Shown one piece after another: positions 12,965-14,245 of a stretch of DNA of 14,245 nucleotides. A program made the position numbers and the translations under genes. Location: positions 1 to 14,245 of the forward strand of contig DHXQ01000007.1 in the NCBI GenBank assembly GCA_002413755.1. Direction: 5' to 3'. Origin of the DNA: Candidatus Saccharibacteria bacterium UBA5152. GTDB taxonomy: Bacteria; Patescibacteriota; Saccharimonadia; Saccharimonadales; UBA4665. Numbering within the stretch: position 1 is the first letter of the stretch; the number at the start of each line of letters is the position of its first letter. The notes below the pieces were generated by a model. That model did not search any database, was not told the DNA's origin, and saw only the letters and a program-made list of their open reading frames with translations.

Positions 12965-13238
12965 ACATATCCTTTCACCGTGGGCATTGGTATCTGTTAC
13001 TGCCCGTTTGATAATAAAAATCGCGCCGGAATACCTGGAATGGCGGGTGCCAAATCTAGCATTCTTAGCGCGTCTCGGGTCAGCTTATTGGTCAGATGCT
13101 ATGTCGCACAATATTACTTATGCTTACACTGATCTGGGCAAAGTGACGGTTCCACCGGACTTTTACTTGTTCCGCCCTGTTATCGTACTGGTCGGCCCTT
13201 CACGAAGCTCGGCGGTTGGTGATTCCGCTTCAACACTT
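12965..13238 (-). promoter_or_regulatory. Long structured 5' leader of thrS (candidate T-box or ThrRS-binding leader)
   Basis: The predicted transcript start lies 274 nt before the ATG, far longer than other leaders here. On the minus strand it contains GAAGC..GCTTC around a loop with ACC (a Thr codon), CTTCGTGAAG, then CCGGTGGAACCG (13158-13147), which resembles the T-box core UGGNACC. About 80 nt later a CGCGC/GCGCG helix is followed by ATTTTTATT (13020-13010), and a GGGCA/TGCCC hairpin lies just before the Shine-Dalgarno. A canonical stem I with AG bulges is not visible, so the T-box assignment is weak. Autoregulation by ThrRS binding, as in E. coli, is an alternative. Confidence 0.35.
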
Positions 13239-13244
13239 ACCTGT

Positions 13245-13253
13245 ATTATAGCA
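13245..13253 (-). promoter_or_regulatory. Extended -10 promoter of thrS
   Basis: Minus strand TGCTATAAT (13253-13245), a full -10 consensus with a TGn extension and a predicted +1 of about 13238. No good -35. It lies just downstream of the terminator at 13284-13322. Confidence 0.6.
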
Positions 13254-13283
13254 TGTCCATAATCTGCCGCCGAAAATCGTCCT

Positions 13284-13322
13284 AAATAAAAAAGTTGAGG
13301 AATCTCGCATTTTCCTCAACTT
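13284..13322 (-). terminator. Intrinsic terminator upstream of thrS
   Basis: Minus strand AAGTTGAGGAA (13302-13292 region) pairs with TTCCTCAACTT (11 bp) around AATGCGAGA-like loop bases and runs into TTTTTTATTTAGG. The + strand version has only TTCTTAGG, so it acts on the minus strand. Confidence 0.8.
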
Positions 13323-13401
13323 CTTAGGTCGCTCTTTCGAGCATCTTCCCAGATCCGTTGCCGAACCTGGCGGGTAAAAACACCCAGTCAAAACTCACCT
13401 A
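13284..13401 (-). ncRNA. Candidate compact structured RNA upstream of thrS
   Basis: Promoter, closing helix and terminator agree. The extended -10 at 13416-13408 predicts +1 at 13401, the first base of TAGGT (13401-13397). This pairs with ACCTA (13329-13325), and the terminator stem begins three bases later. Inside are GGGT/ACCC, a 9-bp hairpin CCAGGTTCG/CGGATCTGG capped by a GCAA tetraloop, and GCTC/GAGC capped by GAAA. The shape, a P1-closed multibranch with GNRA loops followed by a terminator, could be a small RNA or a riboswitch-type attenuator. I do not recognise the family. Confidence 0.45.
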
Positions 13402-13407
13402 CAAAGT

Positions 13408-13430
13408 AGTATAGCAGGCTTAGTATTATA
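13408..13430 (-). promoter_or_regulatory. Two stacked -10 elements for the upstream RNA
   Basis: Minus strand TATAAT (13430-13425), and 12 bases further TGCTATACT (13416-13408), an extended -10. Neither has a good -35. The second places +1 at 13401. Confidence 0.45.
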
Positions 13431-13431
13431 C

Positions 13432-13890
13432 GGCTAGTACTTTTATGTGGTTTTTTATACATAACCACATGTGGACAACCAAAATTGGATTATGCCGTAT
13501 AAGGTATAAAAATCAGGGGGTTTGGCGTAACAGTGGTCAACAGTTTAGGCGATCAAAAGTGCCTAATGGGTCCGGCTTTGTCTGCAGCAATTGGTGGACT
13601 AAACAAACGATACTTTTTGTGTGCAACAACGCGCACTATTCCTAGCCTAACAGCCCATGAACACATTTGCTGTACGAATCCTCACATTGCGAAACGACAC
13701 TCTAAACCCTCGGATCGCCGTGCTGCTTGTGTAGACAATATGATTAGTTCATAACTAGTGTCCTGAGTCTATTGCAGACCACCAGCCATACATTTTGTAA
13801 TATAGAATCACGTGTAGCGAACTTTGGCACATCCAGTTATTCAGACACAATGCACACAACATCGGTCGAACATAATTAGGTTAACGTAAC
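13432..13890. other. Gene-free spacer
   Basis: No gene is convincing; the short ATG frames here lack ribosome binding sites and protein-like composition. Visible: ATGTGGTT/AACCACAT hairpin (13445-13470) followed by TGTGGACAA (13470-13478), one mismatch from an inverted DnaA box. Nothing else stands out. Confidence 0.4.
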
Positions 13891-13895
13891 TGAGT

Positions 13896-14105
13896 GGCGA
13901 TAAAGGGCGGCCTTTAGCCTTCGTCACTTCACCGTACTGCCTACGGCACGTTTCACGAGCGAAGTAAACTTCTGCGCGCGGCTCGTGCCGCCGATAGCCG
14001 AGCGATCAGCGAGGATATATGCAGAGACCAAGCCGGCGAGCAATCGAAAATAGCCGGCCCGGCTCGAAGCTATAACCTCTTTCGCTATACAAAAGTACGG
14101 TTCTC
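13896..14105. other. GC-rich, hairpin-dense block of unknown nature
   Basis: It contrasts sharply with the AT-rich spacer beside it. Stems: GGC..TAAAGG/CCTTTA.GCC (13896-13919), CCGTA/TACGG (13932-13946), CACGAGC/GCTCGTG (13954-13987) enclosing GAAGT/ACTTC, CGGCAC/GTGCCG, and repeated GGCTCG, CGAGC and GCCGGC words up to 14067. On the minus strand about 60 codons are open to a TGA at 13929-13931, but with no ATG and no ribosome binding site. It could be a structured RNA, a dispersed intergenic repeat or a decayed gene. Confidence 0.3.
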
Positions 14106-14123
14106 GTCCTTTACCAACCTAGA

Positions 14124-14163
14124 CCATATTAAAAGACCCACTTTCGTGGGTCTTTTAATATGG
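14124..14163 (-). terminator. Intrinsic terminator of tRNA-Val
   Basis: A perfect 18-bp stem (14124-14141 with 14146-14163, loop of 4) whose outer arm uses the CCA end of the tRNA. TTTT lies inside the stem. It is symmetric enough to work on both strands. Confidence 0.8.
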
Positions 14164-14237
14164 TGGGCGATAAAGGATTCGAACCTTTCACCTCCGCAAC
14201 GTCAATGCGGCGCTCTAGCCAAATGAGCTAATCGCCC
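14161..14237 (-). tRNA. tRNA-Val (anticodon GAC)
   Basis: 77 nt and a complete cloverleaf on the minus strand: acceptor GGGCGAT/ATCGCCC, D stem GCTC/GAGC, anticodon stem CCGCA/TGCGG with loop TTGACGT (anticodon GAC), variable AGGTG, T arm AAAGG-TTCGAAT-CCTTT, discriminator A and an encoded CCA. It decodes GUC and GUU. Its promoter lies beyond the window. Confidence 0.96.
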
Positions 14238-14245
14238 CTGATACT

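Noticed and set aside
13445..13478. Replication origin
   Set aside because: Only a hairpin and one mismatched DnaA-box-like word; no box cluster, and dnaA, dnaN or rpmH are not nearby.
13445..13754. 66- and 73-codon + strand frames
   Set aside because: No ribosome binding site, unusual residue make-up (runs of Trp, Cys and Ser), and the two overlap in different frames.

Overview
The window looks like a piece of a bacterial chromosome from the candidate phyla radiation (Patescibacteria). Candidatus Saccharibacteria (TM7) is my best guess. Support: the standard code with TGA used as a stop, roughly 50% GC, small single-copy housekeeping genes, short ribosomal proteins, CCA-encoding tRNAs, several apparently leaderless mRNAs, and a threonyl-tRNA synthetase without its TGS domain. 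The lineage is inferred from gene style; no search was run. Nothing here resembles a phage, plasmid, CRISPR array or insertion sequence.

Layout. Bases 1-1066 hold no convincing gene. They carry two candidate structured RNAs on the + strand (about 51-359 and 759-928), each ending in an intrinsic terminator; the second also has a good promoter. Next come comM/yifB (+) and the translation operon infC-rpmI-rplT (+). infC appears to start at an AUC codon with a strong Shine-Dalgarno. A bidirectional terminator separates this operon from a minus-strand block: an unknown 238-aa protein whose promoter lies within a perfect 13-bp inverted repeat, then RNase P RNA, then a small ASCH protein. A tRNA-Pro(GGG) gene (+) follows with two strong hairpins behind it. 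A divergent promoter region separates a site-2-type M50 metalloprotease (-) from rpmB (L28) and an unknown 219-aa gene (+).

From 13.4 kb down to 8.0 kb the minus strand carries a long module: a short terminated RNA, a 274-nt thrS leader, thrS, a HAD 5'-nucleotidase-like gene, an alkyltransferase-like (ATL) gene, miaA, then a winged-helix regulator with its own promoter, and a degenerate metallo-beta-lactamase-fold protein. HAD, ATL and miaA overlap or abut, so they are probably co-translated. The window ends with a gene-free stretch containing a GC-rich, hairpin-dense block, and a tRNA-Val(GAC) gene (-) with a perfect 18-bp terminator stem.

Taken together this is a translation and RNA-maturation neighbourhood: initiation factor, three ribosomal proteins, tRNA charging, tRNA modification, tRNA 5' processing and two tRNAs. 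The points most worth a second look are the unassigned structured RNAs, a recurring extended -10/leaderless promoter design (ASCH, M50, winged-helix regulator; also rpmB and perhaps comM), the AUC start of infC, the operator-like palindrome beside rnpB, and the long thrS leader.
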